A DNA stretch of 64,000 nucleotides from Azolla caroliniana (GCA_043228905.1 JBHGNT010000006.1:20646001-20710000), one strand, 5' to 3'. Counted from the stretch's first letter, positions 50,401 to 62,985 are shown. Program-made: numbers and translations. The notes: generated from the sequence alone by a model not told the origin.

Positions 50401-53400
50401 GCACTGATGTACATCCTTCTCGAACTCACTTCTGTTCAAGATTTCAATGTGTCATAATTAGTCCATGTTTATCTTGATCATATGCTCATTTTAGACCTTC
50501 AATTTGCCAGGAATACTGATGGGAGAGGGCCTCTGTCAAAGGTAGTACCGATACCATCTTCCAAAATTACTCCTTACAGGATTGTTATTATCATCCGGTT
50601 GATAATCCTCGCCTTCTTCTTGAGATTTCGAGTCCTCAATCCATCTGATGCTTATGGGCTTTGGCTTACATCTGTCATTTGCGAGATCTGGTTTGCAGTA
50701 TCTTGGATTTTGGATCAGTTCCCAAAATGGTCTCCGATTAACAGAGAGACATTCCTTGACAGGCTTTCCCTAAGGTTGGTTGATGCTATATGATTATCAT
50801 AACTACTGGAAGGTTTGTGTCTTTAATAGGTTATTTCTAAATGCATGTTTCTCTTCACTTTGGAGACGTCTCTAATCTGGATTAAGCTATGCTAGAGATA
50901 ATTTGAAGAAAAAAAGTCCAATATACCTTGCTTGAGAATCTTACATGTATAGATGACAAGATTCTTTAGTTGTGTCTTAATTATATTTCCATTTACCTTT
51001 TTTGTTTAGTTAAGTTTATTTTGATTTGCTGTTCATCAAAGATGAGACACTCTTGTTTGGTCTTACAGGCCATTTTGGCCTCTTAAAAGAGATTAATATA
51101 TCTTTCTTTCTTTCTAGGTACGAACCTGAAGGAAAACCTTCACAATTATCATCAGTGGATGTTTTTGTGAGCACAGTTGACCCATTGAAGGAACCCCCCC
51201 TGGTTACCGCTAATACTGTCCTTTCAATTCTTGCGGTGGATTATCCAGTGGAAAAGGTGTCATGTTATGTATCCGATGATGGTGCAGCTATGTTGACTTT
51301 TGAGACTCTCTCTGAGACCTCAGAGTTTGCTAGGAAATGGGTTCCTTTTTGCAAGAAGTTTAACATTGAACCAAGGGCACCAGAGATGTATTTCGCACAA
51401 AAAATTGATTATCTTAAGGACAAAGTTCAACCCTCTTTTGTGAAGGAGCGGAGGGCCATGAAGGTAAGCCTATCGCTAGTGTTATTTTGATCCAAGTTGA
51501 GTTCAAGGGTGGTGCTGCAAGTTAAACTATTCTTACCTTTATCCTATTAGAGAGAATATGAAGAATTCAAGGTTAGAATAAATGGCCTGGTTGCCAAGGC
51601 ACAGAAAATTCCAGAAGAGGGATGGACTATGCAAGATGGGACTCCTTGGCCAGGAAATATCACCAGAGATCATCCTGGAATGATACAGGTTGATTCAACT
51701 ATCTGTGTTTATTGAAATATTAATTCAAGGCAAAGGCAATTAAACCAGTTAATTATAAAATACTTCTTGCAGGTCTTTTTGGGTCATAGTGGAGGGACTG
51801 ATACTGAGGGTAATGAGCTTCCACGCTTAGTGTATGTTTCTCGTGAAAAACGTCCAGGATTCAATCATCATAAAAAAGCTGGTGCAATGAATGCTCTGGT
51901 ATGCATTTATCCACATTCTTCTTGAAAAGAAAACAGTGAAACTAATGCAAGTTTTCATCTTAATTTGATTGCCTGTTTTTCTTTTCTAGGTGAGGGTTTC
52001 TGCTGTTCTTACCAATGCACCATACTTTTTGAATTTGGATTGTGATCACTACATCAATAACAGTAAAGCTATTCGCGAGGCTATGTGTGTCATGATGGAC
52101 CCAGATGTTGGCAAGGATGTTTGTTATGTGCAGTTCCCTCAGAGATTTGATGGTATTGATTTGCATGATCGATATGCTAATCACAATACTGTCTTCTTTG
52201 ATGTAAGTGATTGGTGATATTGATCTCTTTAACACCGCACACAAGCAAACTCTTACTCCTCATGGTACTTGTGTTTCTTCAGATCAACTTGAAGGGTTTA
52301 GATGGTATACAAGGTCCTGTATATGTGGGTACTGGGTGTTGCTTCAAAAGGCAAGCTCTCTATGGACATGATGCTCCATTTGTTGATAGGTCTTCAAACG
52401 ATGATTTCATCACTCAGTTCTGCTGTGGTCCAAGGAAGAAAAATCGTCCATCAAAGACTAAAAATGCTGCTAAGCGACCACCGACTAGAAATGACCCAAT
52501 GTTTACCCTTGAGGATGTTGAGGAAGGAGTAGAAGGTGCTGTTACAATTCAGACTCATCAAATCAACCCCAGTTTGTTTTGTGGTTTAATCTGATTTGTG
52601 TGACTGCTTATTTTGGCTTAGTAGGATATGATGATGATAACAAATCCTTGCTGGTATCTCAAAAAAGCCATGAAAAGAAATTCGGACAATCACCTGTATT
52701 TGTGGCCTCAACATTTTATCCAGAGGGTGGCGTTCCACAATCTGCATCACCTTCGTCTCTGCTGAAGGAAGCTATTCATGTCATCAGTTGTGGTTATGAA
52801 GATAAATCTGAGTGGGGCAAAGAAGTGAGTGTAGTCTTCCTATACCCATAGCATGGCTCTGAAATGTTTTTGACATTACTTGATTAGATAGCCTGAAAAA
52901 AATGATCTCTCAATTTTGTACATTTCAGATTGGATGGATTTATGGATCTGTCACAGAAGATATTCTGACCGGATTCAAAATGCATTGCCGGGGATGGAGG
53001 TCTATCTATTGCATGCCCCTGAGGCCAGCCTTCAAAGGTTCTGCTCCAATCAATCTTTCCGATAGGTTGCATCAGGTGCTTCGGTGGGCTCTAGGTTCAG
53101 TGGAGATTTTGCTTAGCAAACATTGTCCCTTGTGGTATGGCTATGGTGGGAGACTGAAATGGTTGCAGAGATTGGCATATGTTAACACTATTATATATCC
53201 AATCACCTCTCTCCCATTGTTGGCCTATTGTACTCTTCCTGCAGTATGTTTGCTCACAGGAAAATTCATTATTCCCTCGGTAAGTGTTCCCGTATCAAAT
53301 CAAGGATGTATGATATCAAGGTCATATTGTTTTTCACTGATACTATTTTCCATCAACTTCACAGATTAGCAACTTTGACAGTCTTTGGTTTATTACCCTC

Positions 53401-53940
53401 TTCTTGTCCATCTTTATTACTGGCATCTTGGAAATGAGATGGAGTGGTGTGGGCATTGATGACTGGTGGAGAAATGAGCAGTTTTGGGTGATTGGCGGGG
53501 TGTCAGCCCACTTATTTGCTATTTTCCAAGGTTTGCTGAAAGTTCTTGCAGGTATTGACACAAACTTCACTGTCACAGCTAAGGGAGGAGAGGATGAGGA
53601 ATTTGCTGATCTCTATATCTTTAAATGGACAACCCTTCTCATACCCCCTACAACTTTGATAGTTATCAACATCGTGGGTATTGTTGCGGGTATTTCTGAT
53701 GCATTGAATAGTGGTTATCAGTCATGGGGACCTCTCTTTGGAAGGCTTTTCTTTGCCTTCTGGGTGATTGTTCACCTTTATCCTTTCCTCAAAGGTCTAA
53801 TGGGAAAGCAGAACCGGACACCCACCATTGTCATTGTATGGTCTATTCTCCTTGCTTCCATCTTCTCCCTTCTATGGGTGAGGATAGATCCATTTACTTC
53901 ACAAACCCCAACTACATCAGAGTGTACAGACAACTGCTGA
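47496..53940 (+). CDS. CESA: Cellulose synthase catalytic subunit (CesA)
   Basis: Family-2 glycosyltransferase of the plasma-membrane cellulose synthase complex, polymerising UDP-glucose into beta-1,4-glucan. Inferred exons: 47496-47573, 48778-48973, 49790-49959, 50040-50109, 50213-50408, 50511-50774, 51118-51463, 51551-51688, 51773-51898, 51990-52202, 52283-52535, 52625-52824, 52929-53279, 53365-53940. They join into 1058 codons, the usual CesA length. The N-terminal RING-type zinc finger starts CQICGD at C38 and ends near C83. Two transmembrane helices lie in exon 6. Catalytic motifs are D378-D379 (SDDGA), D545-C-D547, T759-E-D761 and Q799-VLRW. Six C-terminal helices lie in exons 13-14, ending in DNC. 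The plant-conserved region and GTGCCF of the class-specific flank are intact. The start ATG is in a good context (CCGCCATGG). It is a true CesA, not a CslD. The paralogue class cannot be told from sequence reading alone. Confidence 0.97.
47600..48777 (+). repeat. CesA intron 1 built of degenerate ~80-90 bp repeats
   Basis: A motif of the form TGCAAGAAAAATGCTTCTGATCTG..TTTGCCATGACTTGGTCTCC recurs about ten to twelve times in decayed form (for example near 47725, 47806, 47945, 48006, 48140, 48281, 48478, 48520, 48576 and 48702). The last unit runs straight into the 3' splice site (TTCGTGTGGCAG). Confidence 0.7.
48974..49789 (+). repeat. CesA intron 2 with a second degenerate repeat
   Basis: TTTAGTCTCTATCTTGCACA..GACAT..TTCAACTTT recurs near 49131, 49494, 49565 and 49647 in diverged form with about 70-85 bp spacing. 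It is a different sequence from the intron 1 repeat. Confidence 0.55.
51040..51117 (+). mobile_element. SINE-like repeat 3' end, copy D, at CesA intron 6 acceptor
   Basis: GATGAGACACTCTTGTTTGGTCTTACAGGCCATTTTGGCC, then TCTTAAAAGAGATTAATATATC and a CTTT tail that ends in TAG at 51115-51117. The TAG is the 3' splice site of intron 6, and exon 7 (GTACGAACC) begins at the next base. The element is in sense orientation. Confidence 0.8.
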
Positions 53941-55349
53941 CACTTAAAACCCACTGTATAAGAGAGATCATCCAATAAGCTGGATGGTTTGTGTATGGTG
54001 AGTTGTTCTATCAATCTGCACTTTGTTACCGGTGTGGCTGTGATATTTTTGTGATTGCACCTGTCGTCTGAACCTTGAGGAAGACCTGCTCAAGGAGACA
54101 GGGATGAACAAAAAGCAGATGGCTACTAAGATCGATTGGGATATGCACTATTCATATTTATTCTTTTATTTTGTATACCTGGCAAATAATCTGGTTGTCC
54201 TACCAACGTCGAAGCTATGTATGTGTTTTTGGTGACTACTGGAACAGGACTGGAAATTTAAAGGCTATTAACGGGTTGGACTATGTAGGATGCGAAGCTT
54301 GTAATTTTAGATGAATTCTCCGACTTTTGAAAGGGATACTAAACTATATTTAATATTGCAATGTTAATCATGATTTAAAAATGGTTTTCGGTGATATAAG
54401 AATGCTTCCTTAAATGAACAAACCATTACTGTAAGATTCCTTTACATGTATGCAGCAAGTTCTGTTTCTTCTAGCCAAAATTTCTTGGTAAATGCTTTAC
54501 TGGTATTTGTCTTCTTCTTGATGAGATTGATTGTGAATCATATGTTTTTATACTGCCGCTTTGAGCTAATACACAAGTTACCCATATGAATTAATACCAT
54601 GTGCAACAAATATTCACAAATGCAATGCCATTCTAAAGAAGGTTAATAATTATTGTCTAAATGTAAGACCTTTGAATATGTGCAGTTACTTTTCTATATT
54701 GATTTGCTTTCTCTAAACAGAAGTTGTGAACATTATTACTGGCATTTTGACAATGGTCAAGGTAAATTCCTGAAGTGTATTTTCCATAGAAATGATGAGT
54801 GTAATAATTATGAGAGGAAACAAATAATATCACACTAAATTGAAGTCCAAAAATAGACTTTATAGCTAGCAAAAGGGTAAACGTGAACATTGCATTCCTA
54901 ATGTTGTAATGAGCTTTGAAACAATCAATAAAAACCACCATATAAACCCAATGAACTTGCAACAAAATTCCTTATCAAGGTGATATGATCCCTTCTAGAG
55001 ATGCAACTTGCAAACCTTACATGTGCCCTTCTTTCCAAACATGCATACAATGTATCTCTTAAAAGGAATGAAGTTGTTCCTCGTCTTCCCAATATGATTA
55101 AATGATAGCTTTACAAATGCCGTGACATGCCAGAAGCCTCATTTAGAAAAGAGAGTCCACTGGAAATTAAATTTAATGAAGAGGTCGGGAGCTCAAACAC
55201 CCAACATTGTCATTTGTCTCAACATAAGTCAAGCCTCCCATGATAAGAAGATACTCATCATAATATTAGGAAACGCTACGGAAAACTTATCTCATGATCA
55301 ATTATGGTTATGTACGTAAGCAAATGATGCCCAAATTTGTGACGTAACC

Positions 55350-55353
<4 letters not shown>
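53941..55353. other. CesA 3' flank, no further gene recognised
   Basis: This contains the CesA 3' UTR, probably within the first 400 bases, followed by AT-rich sequence with only short random frames. Confidence 0.5.

Positions 55354-55381
<28 letters not shown>
55354..55381 (+). repeat. (CT)n microsatellite
   Basis: Fourteen CT units, directly left of the minus-strand retroelement remnant. Confidence 0.95.
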
Positions 55382-55384
<3 letters not shown>

Positions 55385-55459
55385 TGAAAACACACAATTA
55401 TATTAATAAATATGTGTGAAAAACATTACTTACAATGGGTGTCACAATGGAGTACAGCC

Positions 55460-55965
55460 ACCCGCTAACTACATGGGTAGTGGAACATGTTGAATTGCTA
55501 ATAGGCAAGACGAACACTCCAGTTGGGAAATAATTTCCACTTGCTCCAATAAAGAAAATTGCCACATTAGTACTCCCTTAAACTTTCGTATATATGCTTT
55601 CACTCCATGCCTAACATCAAATAAAAAAGCATTGTGCATATCCCAATTATGATACAATCTCCAATACCTCAGAAATAGGAAAACGATCTCCATCTTTGAT
55701 TTTGGGTCAACCTGTGTAAACACCCACTGTCTAGGCATCCAATAACATTGTGATAAAACTTGTCAAATTTGAGAAATGTAACCCCAAATCTGACAAGCAA
55801 TCAAGCATTTTATAAAACGATGAGTACTATCTTCTATTTGAACAATGCAAAAGAAGCAATTGTCCGTTGTTTGTCCACGACACTTTAGAGCTAGAGCTAA
55901 TCCCAAAGGCAATCTCCCAATCAAAACTCTCCAAATGAAGACCTTTGCTACAAGTGGCAATTTAG
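55460..55965 (-). pseudogene. Retroelement remnant with zf-RVT-like zinc-binding segment
   Basis: On the minus strand KVFIWRVLIGRLPLGLALAL is followed by C-x2-C and, after a gap, H-x3-C (CFFC ... HRFIKC), then a tryptophan. This is the pattern of the zinc-binding domain found after reverse transcriptase in plant LINE-derived sequences. The frame breaks at about 55750 and continues in another frame to about 55470. It is a short, dead fragment. Confidence 0.5.
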
Positions 55966-56162
55966 AATGCTAACTATGTTTTAAGATCTGCCACCATCCA
56001 TGATCGGATTTGTGCATATCAACACAATTTGATGACACGATTGTGTTCAACCATTGTTTAATCCAATTTATGTATGGGAGTTTCTCTATAAAAAATAATA
56101 TAACCACACAATCATAGAATAAATCAGAAGATTACGACACTGCCTTAGCATCAACTTGCACA

Positions 56163-56546
56163 TCATTGCACATCCTCATCGATGCATTCTTTTGCTACAT
56201 TTTCATTTTCATCCACAATATTAGACAACCAGGTATTGGCAATCCCCCATAAATTATCCAAATTATGATGATCCTTCTCAACCTCATCTATATCTATTGC
56301 CTCGACATATGTCAATTTCTTCTTATTAATTTCCTCAATACCCTTAAGTATCTTAGAGCTTCCAAATTCTTCCCTTTCACGATTACATTCTACCATCACA
56401 TTACTCTTTATTGGATCAATTGATCCCATATCGATGCCCCCCACAATTTGTGAGGAATTCATGTTTATATCCTCTATTCTTGATGCGATTTCGATCCAGG
56501 ATAAGAATGATTTTTTATGAACAACAGAGAAAAAACCAGAACTCAC
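56163..56546 (-). other. Unrecognised open frame upstream of the retroelement remnant
   Basis: 127 codons, acidic, Asn- and Ile-rich, with no motif that I recognise. It shares orientation with the zf-RVT-like remnant and precedes it, so it may be part of the same dead element. No independent support for a gene. Confidence 0.2.
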
Positions 56547-56990
56547 CCGATGGAAGAAATCGAAGACAATAGGAGGCCCGCAATACGTGTTGAGTATGTG
56601 TATGCCGCCAACACACGATTCTTAATTTCTATCGCTGCTTGTAGTACAGACCACCAAATTAAACATGTTATATCTCGTTTAGAAGCTCCGGTAGAGGCCT
56701 TCGATACTTGTCTTTGTGCCAAATTCCGTTGCTGATAGGGAGCCCAGAAACAAAAACAAATTCTCTTCTTCTTCTTCCCTCCCCCCCCCCCCCTCTCTCT
56801 CTCTCTATATATATATATATGTTGTATACATGTATATCCAAATAAGAACAAACTCAAAAGAGATTTGAGTATACTCCATTTATGAATAAGAAGAAAAGAA
56901 GTTATTGTTGGGGGAAAGCTCTGCTGCTGATGGGCTTCACCGATCTACATCCTTCTTTCTCCTCCACCCAGCCCTCGTGCAATAGAGAAA

Positions 56991-59312
56991 ATGTGCTGTT
57001 TGGAAGATGGGTTTCTTCCTTGTATGGAAAATTTGGTCTCCCTTCTATCCAAATGCAGAAAAAAGCAAGATATGCCTTTTTTCCACCGAATTCATTCCCG
57101 CATTTGTATCTATGGATTGGAAACAAATGCATTTTCTGGAGATTACCTTGTTCCAATGCTTGTAGAATGTGGAAATGTGTCAAAAGCTCAGCAAATGTTC
57201 TATAAATTGTTGTCTCCAAATGAGGCTTGTTGGATTTCTCTGATGGAAGGATATGCTCGGCATGGACAAATTCAACATTCAGTCAACCTTTTTAACCGGA
57301 TTGAAGTGTACGCAAGTAGTGCTACATTTCACGCTGCACTGAAAGCTTTTTCTAGGCTTAACTTTGCAAGGGGAGGTCAAGAGATTCACATTCACATCAC
57401 AAATAAGGCACTTGAAAACGACCTACATATTGGTAGTAGTCTTGTGGACATGTATGTGAAATGTGGCTGCTTCACAGAAGCGGAGAATGTATTAAAAATG
57501 CTCCCAGTCCGAAATGTGGTTTCATGGACTGCACTCATGGTTGGATATGCTGAATATGGGTATGTGAAAGAGGTGTTAAATTGCATGGAAAAAATGAGGT
57601 TAGATAGTGTTTCACCAAATGCTTTCACTTTTGTTTGTATCTTGAAAGTTTGTTGTAACCAAAGGAATTTCATGGATAAGGCTAGATCAGTCCATAGTGA
57701 CATTGTTCGGCATGGATTTGAAACAAACCCTTTTATTGGGAGTGCCCTGGTGGGGACATATGCTAGATGTGCCTTGATTTTGGAGGGCTTGTTTGTGTTT
57801 GATGAGCTACTAGTTCGAGACTTAGTCTCGTGGAATTCATTGCTTTTGTTATATGCCGAACATGGGCTTTCTGATAGCATGATTCTTTGCTTAGGCCAAA
57901 TGCAAGAGGAAGGCATTTCCCCAGATGGGTCCACATATGTCTATGGTTTAAAATGTTGTGGCAATGTAGGAGCAATAATAAAGGGCCGAATCCTTCATTT
58001 TGCGGTTGTACAAGGCGGATTGGAGATTGATCCTTTTATCAATAGTACCTTAGTGGATATGTATGTGAGGTGTGGATGTCTTGTAGAGTCATGGAATCTA
58101 GTTGATGACTTGTCAATGCATTCTTGTACAGCTTTGATAGGAGGATATGTTGACCAAGGATACCCTGAGGAAGCGTTGGAATTCTATGAGAAAATGCAAC
58201 AAAGGGGAATGGTTATGGATTCAGTGACTTATGCTTGTAGCCTCCGAGCTTGTACCAGCATAAAAGCTCTAGGAATTGGACAAAAAATACATGCTCAGGT
58301 TTTGAAAAGTGGTCTCGAAAGAGAATCATGTGTTGGCAATGTGTTAGTTGACATGTATGCAAAATTTGGATTAATCCATGAAGCACAGGATGTCTTTGAC
58401 AATCTATTGATGCGAAATGAAGCCTCATGGTCTTCTCTTATTACCGGCTATGCCAATCAAAACCTTGATGAGAGAGTTCTAGCTTGCTTGGAAAAGATGA
58501 AATCCGATGACATAGTTTGGGATGCAGTCATAGCAGTGTGCTGCTTGAGAGCCTGTGCAAATATTGGAGTCATTGATAAAGGCTTCCAAATACATGCTGA
58601 CATGGCTCAAGATGGGTTAGACAATGATATTTTGGTTGGCAATACATTAGTTGATATGTATGCGAAGTGTGGATTAATTTCTGAAGCAAGAGTGGTATTC
58701 GATGAGCTATCCATCCGAAATGTTGTTTCGTGGACTGCAATTATAGCAGGTTATGCTTGCCAAGGAAAAAGTGAACTTGTTTTCCATATGTTTGAGAAAA
58801 TGCAAGAGGAGAACGTGGAGCCCGATGGCATAGCTCTGCTCATAGTCCTCACTGTGTGCAGATATGGAGGCCATGTGGACAAGGGCAGAAAATACTTTGA
58901 AGCATTGAGCAACAAAAGCAGCTCACTTCTCACAATTGACCATTATAATTGCATGCTTGATCTTACGAGTTCTACTGGAAGGTTTTCAGAAGCCTTTGAA
59001 ATCTTGGATAAAATGCCTTTCCAACCAAATATGGTTACCTGGAATCTTATGCTAAGTGCATGTAGGAAGTGGGGTAACATATTGCTTGCCAGGAATATCT
59101 TTGAATGTGCACTAAGGTCAGATGTATTACATGATGCAACGTTTCTTTTAATGTCCAATATATTTGCAGATGCACAAATGGTGGAGGATGTTAAGAGGAC
59201 GGAGCTGCTAAGGAGGAATGCCACTTGTTTAGAGCAAAAGGATTTTGTAAATCTATTCTTTACAAGGGATTATAAACATATTCAAGTGAGAGATTTTTAC
59301 CCTAAGGTTTAA
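56991..59312 (+). CDS. PLS-class pentatricopeptide repeat protein, intact
   Basis: Single-exon gene of 773 codons. It has about fifteen PPR motifs in the P-L-S arrangement. The repeated SSLVDMYVKCG, NVVSWTALMVGYAEYG and PDGSTYVYGLKCC-type patterns are clear from residue about 50 to about 650. An E motif follows (WNLMLSACRKWGNILLA...LLMSNIFADAQ, residues about 675-730), then a short E+-like tail (TRDYKHIQVRDFYPKV). The protein stops there, before any DYW deaminase domain. PLS PPR proteins bind single-stranded RNA in mitochondria or plastids, mostly for C-to-U editing. One lacking DYW would need a partner in trans. The N-terminus is short and I see no obvious targeting peptide, so a more upstream start or exon is possible. 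Confidence 0.88.
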   Translation: MCCLEDGFLPCMENLVSLLSKCRKKQDMPFFHRIHSRICIYGLETNAFSGDYLVPMLVECGNVSKAQQMFYKLLSPNEACWISLMEGYARHGQIQHSVNLFNRIEVYASSATFHAALKAFSRLNFARGGQEIHIHITNKALENDLHIGSSLVDMYVKCGCFTEAENVLKMLPVRNVVSWTALMVGYAEYGYVKEVLNCMEKMRLDSVSPNAFTFVCILKVCCNQRNFMDKARSVHSDIVRHGFETNPFIGSALVGTYARCALILEGLFVFDELLVRDLVSWNSLLLLYAEHGLSDSMILCLGQMQEEGISPDGSTYVYGLKCCGNVGAIIKGRILHFAVVQGGLEIDPFINSTLVDMYVRCGCLVESWNLVDDLSMHSCTALIGGYVDQGYPEEALEFYEKMQQRGMVMDSVTYACSLRACTSIKALGIGQKIHAQVLKSGLERESCVGNVLVDMYAKFGLIHEAQDVFDNLLMRNEASWSSLITGYANQNLDERVLACLEKMKSDDIVWDAVIAVCCLRACANIGVIDKGFQIHADMAQDGLDNDILVGNTLVDMYAKCGLISEARVVFDELSIRNVVSWTAIIAGYACQGKSELVFHMFEKMQEENVEPDGIALLIVLTVCRYGGHVDKGRKYFEALSNKSSSLLTIDHYNCMLDLTSSTGRFSEAFEILDKMPFQPNMVTWNLMLSACRKWGNILLARNIFECALRSDVLHDATFLLMSNIFADAQMVEDVKRTELLRRNATCLEQKDFVNLFFTRDYKHIQVRDFYPKV

Positions 59313-60684
59313 ATAGCCTATCACTACAAGTGCAGGGACATGAAGATAATATCTTGGAAGGTCAAAGGGATCAGATTAAGTTTCTGAATGCTTTCAATAT
59401 GATGGTAGGCTTTCACTTTACACAAAGCGTGGCCAACAAAATATAAATATAAAATGATGAAGTGCATAATTATTGTCATTTTGGAAAAGATCAGTGTAAG
59501 GCCAGCTTTTAACGATCTATGAAAATTTTTGCAATGCCTTTTTCCATCCATGCTCATACATGTGTCTTCTTATCCCTTCTTTCTCGTGAATGACATGCAA
59601 CGGGAGAGCCACACTTGAATGAAGATTAATTTGTGTGTTCAAGAGAAAACATGTTTTCATGCTCATCACATTTGGCATATTGTAATCAACTACCCCACAA
59701 AATTAGTCCCATCAATGTTCGAAGGAAAGCAGGGTGTACACGAGAGAAAATCTTAGTTATACTGACAGCCTCAATTCAATGATAAACAGTGAATGATAAG
59801 CTCATTTGCAAATGAAAGAATTTCAGCCAAATCTAGTGAATATTTAGCTCGTTTGTGAATGGTCAAATTTTATTAGAAATACAAAAGCAGCATCAGATAA
59901 ATGGTATGTTGGTTGTATCTATGCAAACAACACCATTTGACATTTAGAGTCGGGCACAAATTTGGACATTCATGTAGAGAGCTGCTTGCAGGAACAACCA
60001 ATTAACACAAAAATACAAGGGATTGACTTTCTTTGGTTACAACAGTTGACAGCTAACAGATCACAAAAATCAATCTGAATATGCAAGCACATGGTTTCAC
60101 TGTCATAATAACTTCAAGAGTTCGACAATCATGAGGCAATATTGAATAGAAGATCTTCCACAAAGTTTCCAAGAAACGAACTTCTTACTTTAATATGTAC
60201 AGGATGTGCACATCATTGCCAATAAGGTCCCAATATTTTTTGTACCATAAATAAAGTTGCAACTCAGCAAGTATAACCTCTGGACAACATTCACTCTATT
60301 ACACATTCAATTTATGGGTTGCCATATTAAAAACAATAATTCCTGAATTCAAGCACTTGCTAGGAATTATAAAACACAATGGACACAATGGACATCAAGC
60401 ACTTGATCACTTCATATTAAATAAAAACAAAAAGGTTTTCCATTTTAATAATTGAAGGCTTGTGATGCGCAGTTTTTTGTGTCAAAATAACCAGCATTTG
60501 TATCACACATTCGAGGCAAGGTAAACTGAATTCACCATTTACAAATCAATCAATTATTCAGAGAAATGCTGAATTCGATCTGATTTGATTGAAATCAGAT
60601 AATCAGCATGCCACATTTGTGGCAATATTACACAAGGCTCAAGGAGCAGCTCTTTGTGTTTCCAGTCGAATAGCAGTATTGGAC
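59313..60684. other. Convergent intergenic region
   Basis: 3' flanks of the PPR gene and of the Mpv17-family gene. AT-rich, no coding motif recognised. Confidence 0.5.
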
Positions 60685-62418
60685 TCAGGATTTGCCCATA
60701 GTAGTTGAAAGATAGAAATTCCAAAATATCGCACATGATGACATGAAACCAACCCTCGCCTGCAAGGGAACAACGCTGTACCAACACCATGCACACTGGA
60801 TGTCAAACTTCTATTTCTAATTTCATTCCATTCCAAGCATGAAAAAACCAGTTCACATACCCAAAATTAAGAACAGAAGCAGGAATCCAAAATTTCCAAC
60901 CTGCATATTGTCATATTTTTCTTTCAGAAAATTGATACGAAATATCTACCTGTCGAATAGAAAATGTCTCAACCTTCTTTTTGAGACACTATAAAATAAG
61001 TTTTGCTTTCACCTTTGCTAAATGTCATACATGACCCATTTCAAGAATAATAATTCTGAAAATATCATTTACATATTTTGGAATATACATACCGTTTATC
61101 AACGTTGAAACTGCGTGATCAGAATACATTGCTGGAAGTTTATCCAATTTTCCTTGCCATAAACTGTTCCATGCGAAGACAACTGCAATAACATATGGAC
61201 CTAGGACCAGTTGGTTGAGAGCCACCTGGTCAGAAAAAATAAACAGATCACTGGTTTAACTATGATAGATCAGAGCATATACGTTCTTTCTATTAGCCTC
61301 CGGATGCATCCAAATATGTTACTCTTCAAAACTTAATGAAGATTCATAATTCACAATGAGAAGAATTGAAACAAGATGTCAGTGGTCACAAATCCTGTTA
61401 CATCTCCTCGACATGAATAACCGCATGAAAATGGCATATGCTTCTCATTCTATTACAGCAAATAGACAATTTGCGGTACCTTGGATCATACATACCGTCA
61501 ACAGATGTCTCCATAAAACAACAGTTGGTACCATATAGAATGGATGCCAATCGTAAGAATAGCACATATGGAAGCTAAAGAGATGAACAAAATAGCTTCA
61601 AAGGACTGAATGCCCCTAATAAGTTTCACAAGCTATTGTGTTGTCTTGCTGATGTCACCCTGTATATACCTCTCCTCTTAAAAACAAAGAAGATAGAAGG
61701 ATTTTTTTATGGATGCCTATTCAAGCTAGAAACAATTTTAGAAAAATCACAGAATCAAGGAGAGATTGATCTAAATGAAGAGATACATTCAATGAAAACT
61801 CACACAAAGAGGAAAATAAACATACCTTTACTGATAGGTTTGTGAGTGTTTTCTCTTTTAACGTCTTATCGAGAAATATGTACCAAATATGAGAAGAAGG
61901 ACCATAAAGGAAGAAGCCATATGTAGACATGCGCAGTGCCCTAAGCCAATCATAGTTGTCAATGATGTCTTTTGCGATAACCTACAACATCAAATGTGGA
62001 AGACAAATCAATGTGTGTCACATTACACTGTTATGCAGGAATATACATGCATATATTCACGTCCAACAGAGGCTACACAAGATAGGAAACCTCAATGAGA
62101 GGAAAAATTTCAAAGAAATGATTACCATCTTACTCAATATATCTGTCTTGGGACTGGAAACACTCAAGGATGAGAGCACATACATATCCATCAGATAACT
62201 TAAAACAAAGCAAACATGTAAAGATTGCTCAAGTGGAAACACGAATGTCTCACTGTATCCATCTTACGACAAGAAACAATTACAGAAGAGTACATATATA
62301 AGGCCCTCCTCAATAATATGTCAAACGTTGCAACCACATTACAGTATATGTCTAAACATTCAAAGACTATGGCATACATCAATGTATGTAAATTCTGTAA
62401 ACACATGTACATATGAGA

Positions 62419-62470
<52 letters not shown>

Positions 62471-62985
62471 ACAGACGCACATCAAAGTATGTATTTACAT
62501 TTTGTAAACACATATACATGCATGCATAGATATATACAAGAACTACCCAATATCATGTGAAACAAGCATATAAAGCTGCTTCAAGCAAAAACATGAGAGT
62601 TCGATAAACATATGTATCTGGTGGAGGCATGAACAACAAATATGGAGTGCATAAAGAAAACCTTAATACTCCGGTCGCCGGATGATTGCTCGGATTGAGA
62701 TGGGCATCGTGTGCGGGAGCGGGAGCGGAGCTGTGCGATGGTATCCCCGAGCAATGCGAGGACTCCGGCGGTGCACGCGGCCTTCAAGGGGAAACGTAGC
62801 TCAGCTCTTTTGGCTCCTCCACCTCCACCTCCACCTCTTCCCACCTCCTCTCCTCCTCCTCCTCCTCCTCCTTCTCCAGATGAGCTGTTGCTGTTATGAG
62901 GCGATGTGGGTGTTGAAGGTACAGGGAAGCCTGGTGGGCGCCAGGGTATGCTTCCACTGAACGAGCTCCGGAAGCCTCCATCCAT
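60685..62985 (-). CDS. Mpv17/PMP22-family membrane protein
   Basis: Small multi-pass membrane protein of the Mpv17/PXMP2 family, found in peroxisomal, mitochondrial or plastid membranes and proposed to form channels. Its exact substrate is unknown. Inferred exons, 5' to 3': 62985-62662, 61981-61826, 61225-61093, 60900-60861, 60775-60685. They join into 247 codons. After a low-complexity N-terminus with Gly- and Ser-rich runs come LRFPLKAACTAGVLALLGDT, RALRMSTYGFFLYGPSSHIW, LNQLVLGPYVIAVVFAW, MYSDHAVSTLINGWKFWIP and LNFGVVPLQARVGFMSSCAI, ending WNFYLSTTMGKS. Nearly every family block is present. The 40-nt exon 4 is needed to keep GWKFWIPASVLNFG. The closest plant relatives I recall are the peroxisomal 22-kDa membrane proteins. 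Confidence 0.9.
62430..62462 (+). repeat. (AT)n microsatellite in Mpv17-family intron 1
   Basis: About sixteen AT units flanked by ACAT and ATGT tetramer runs, within the intron 61982-62661. Confidence 0.95.
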
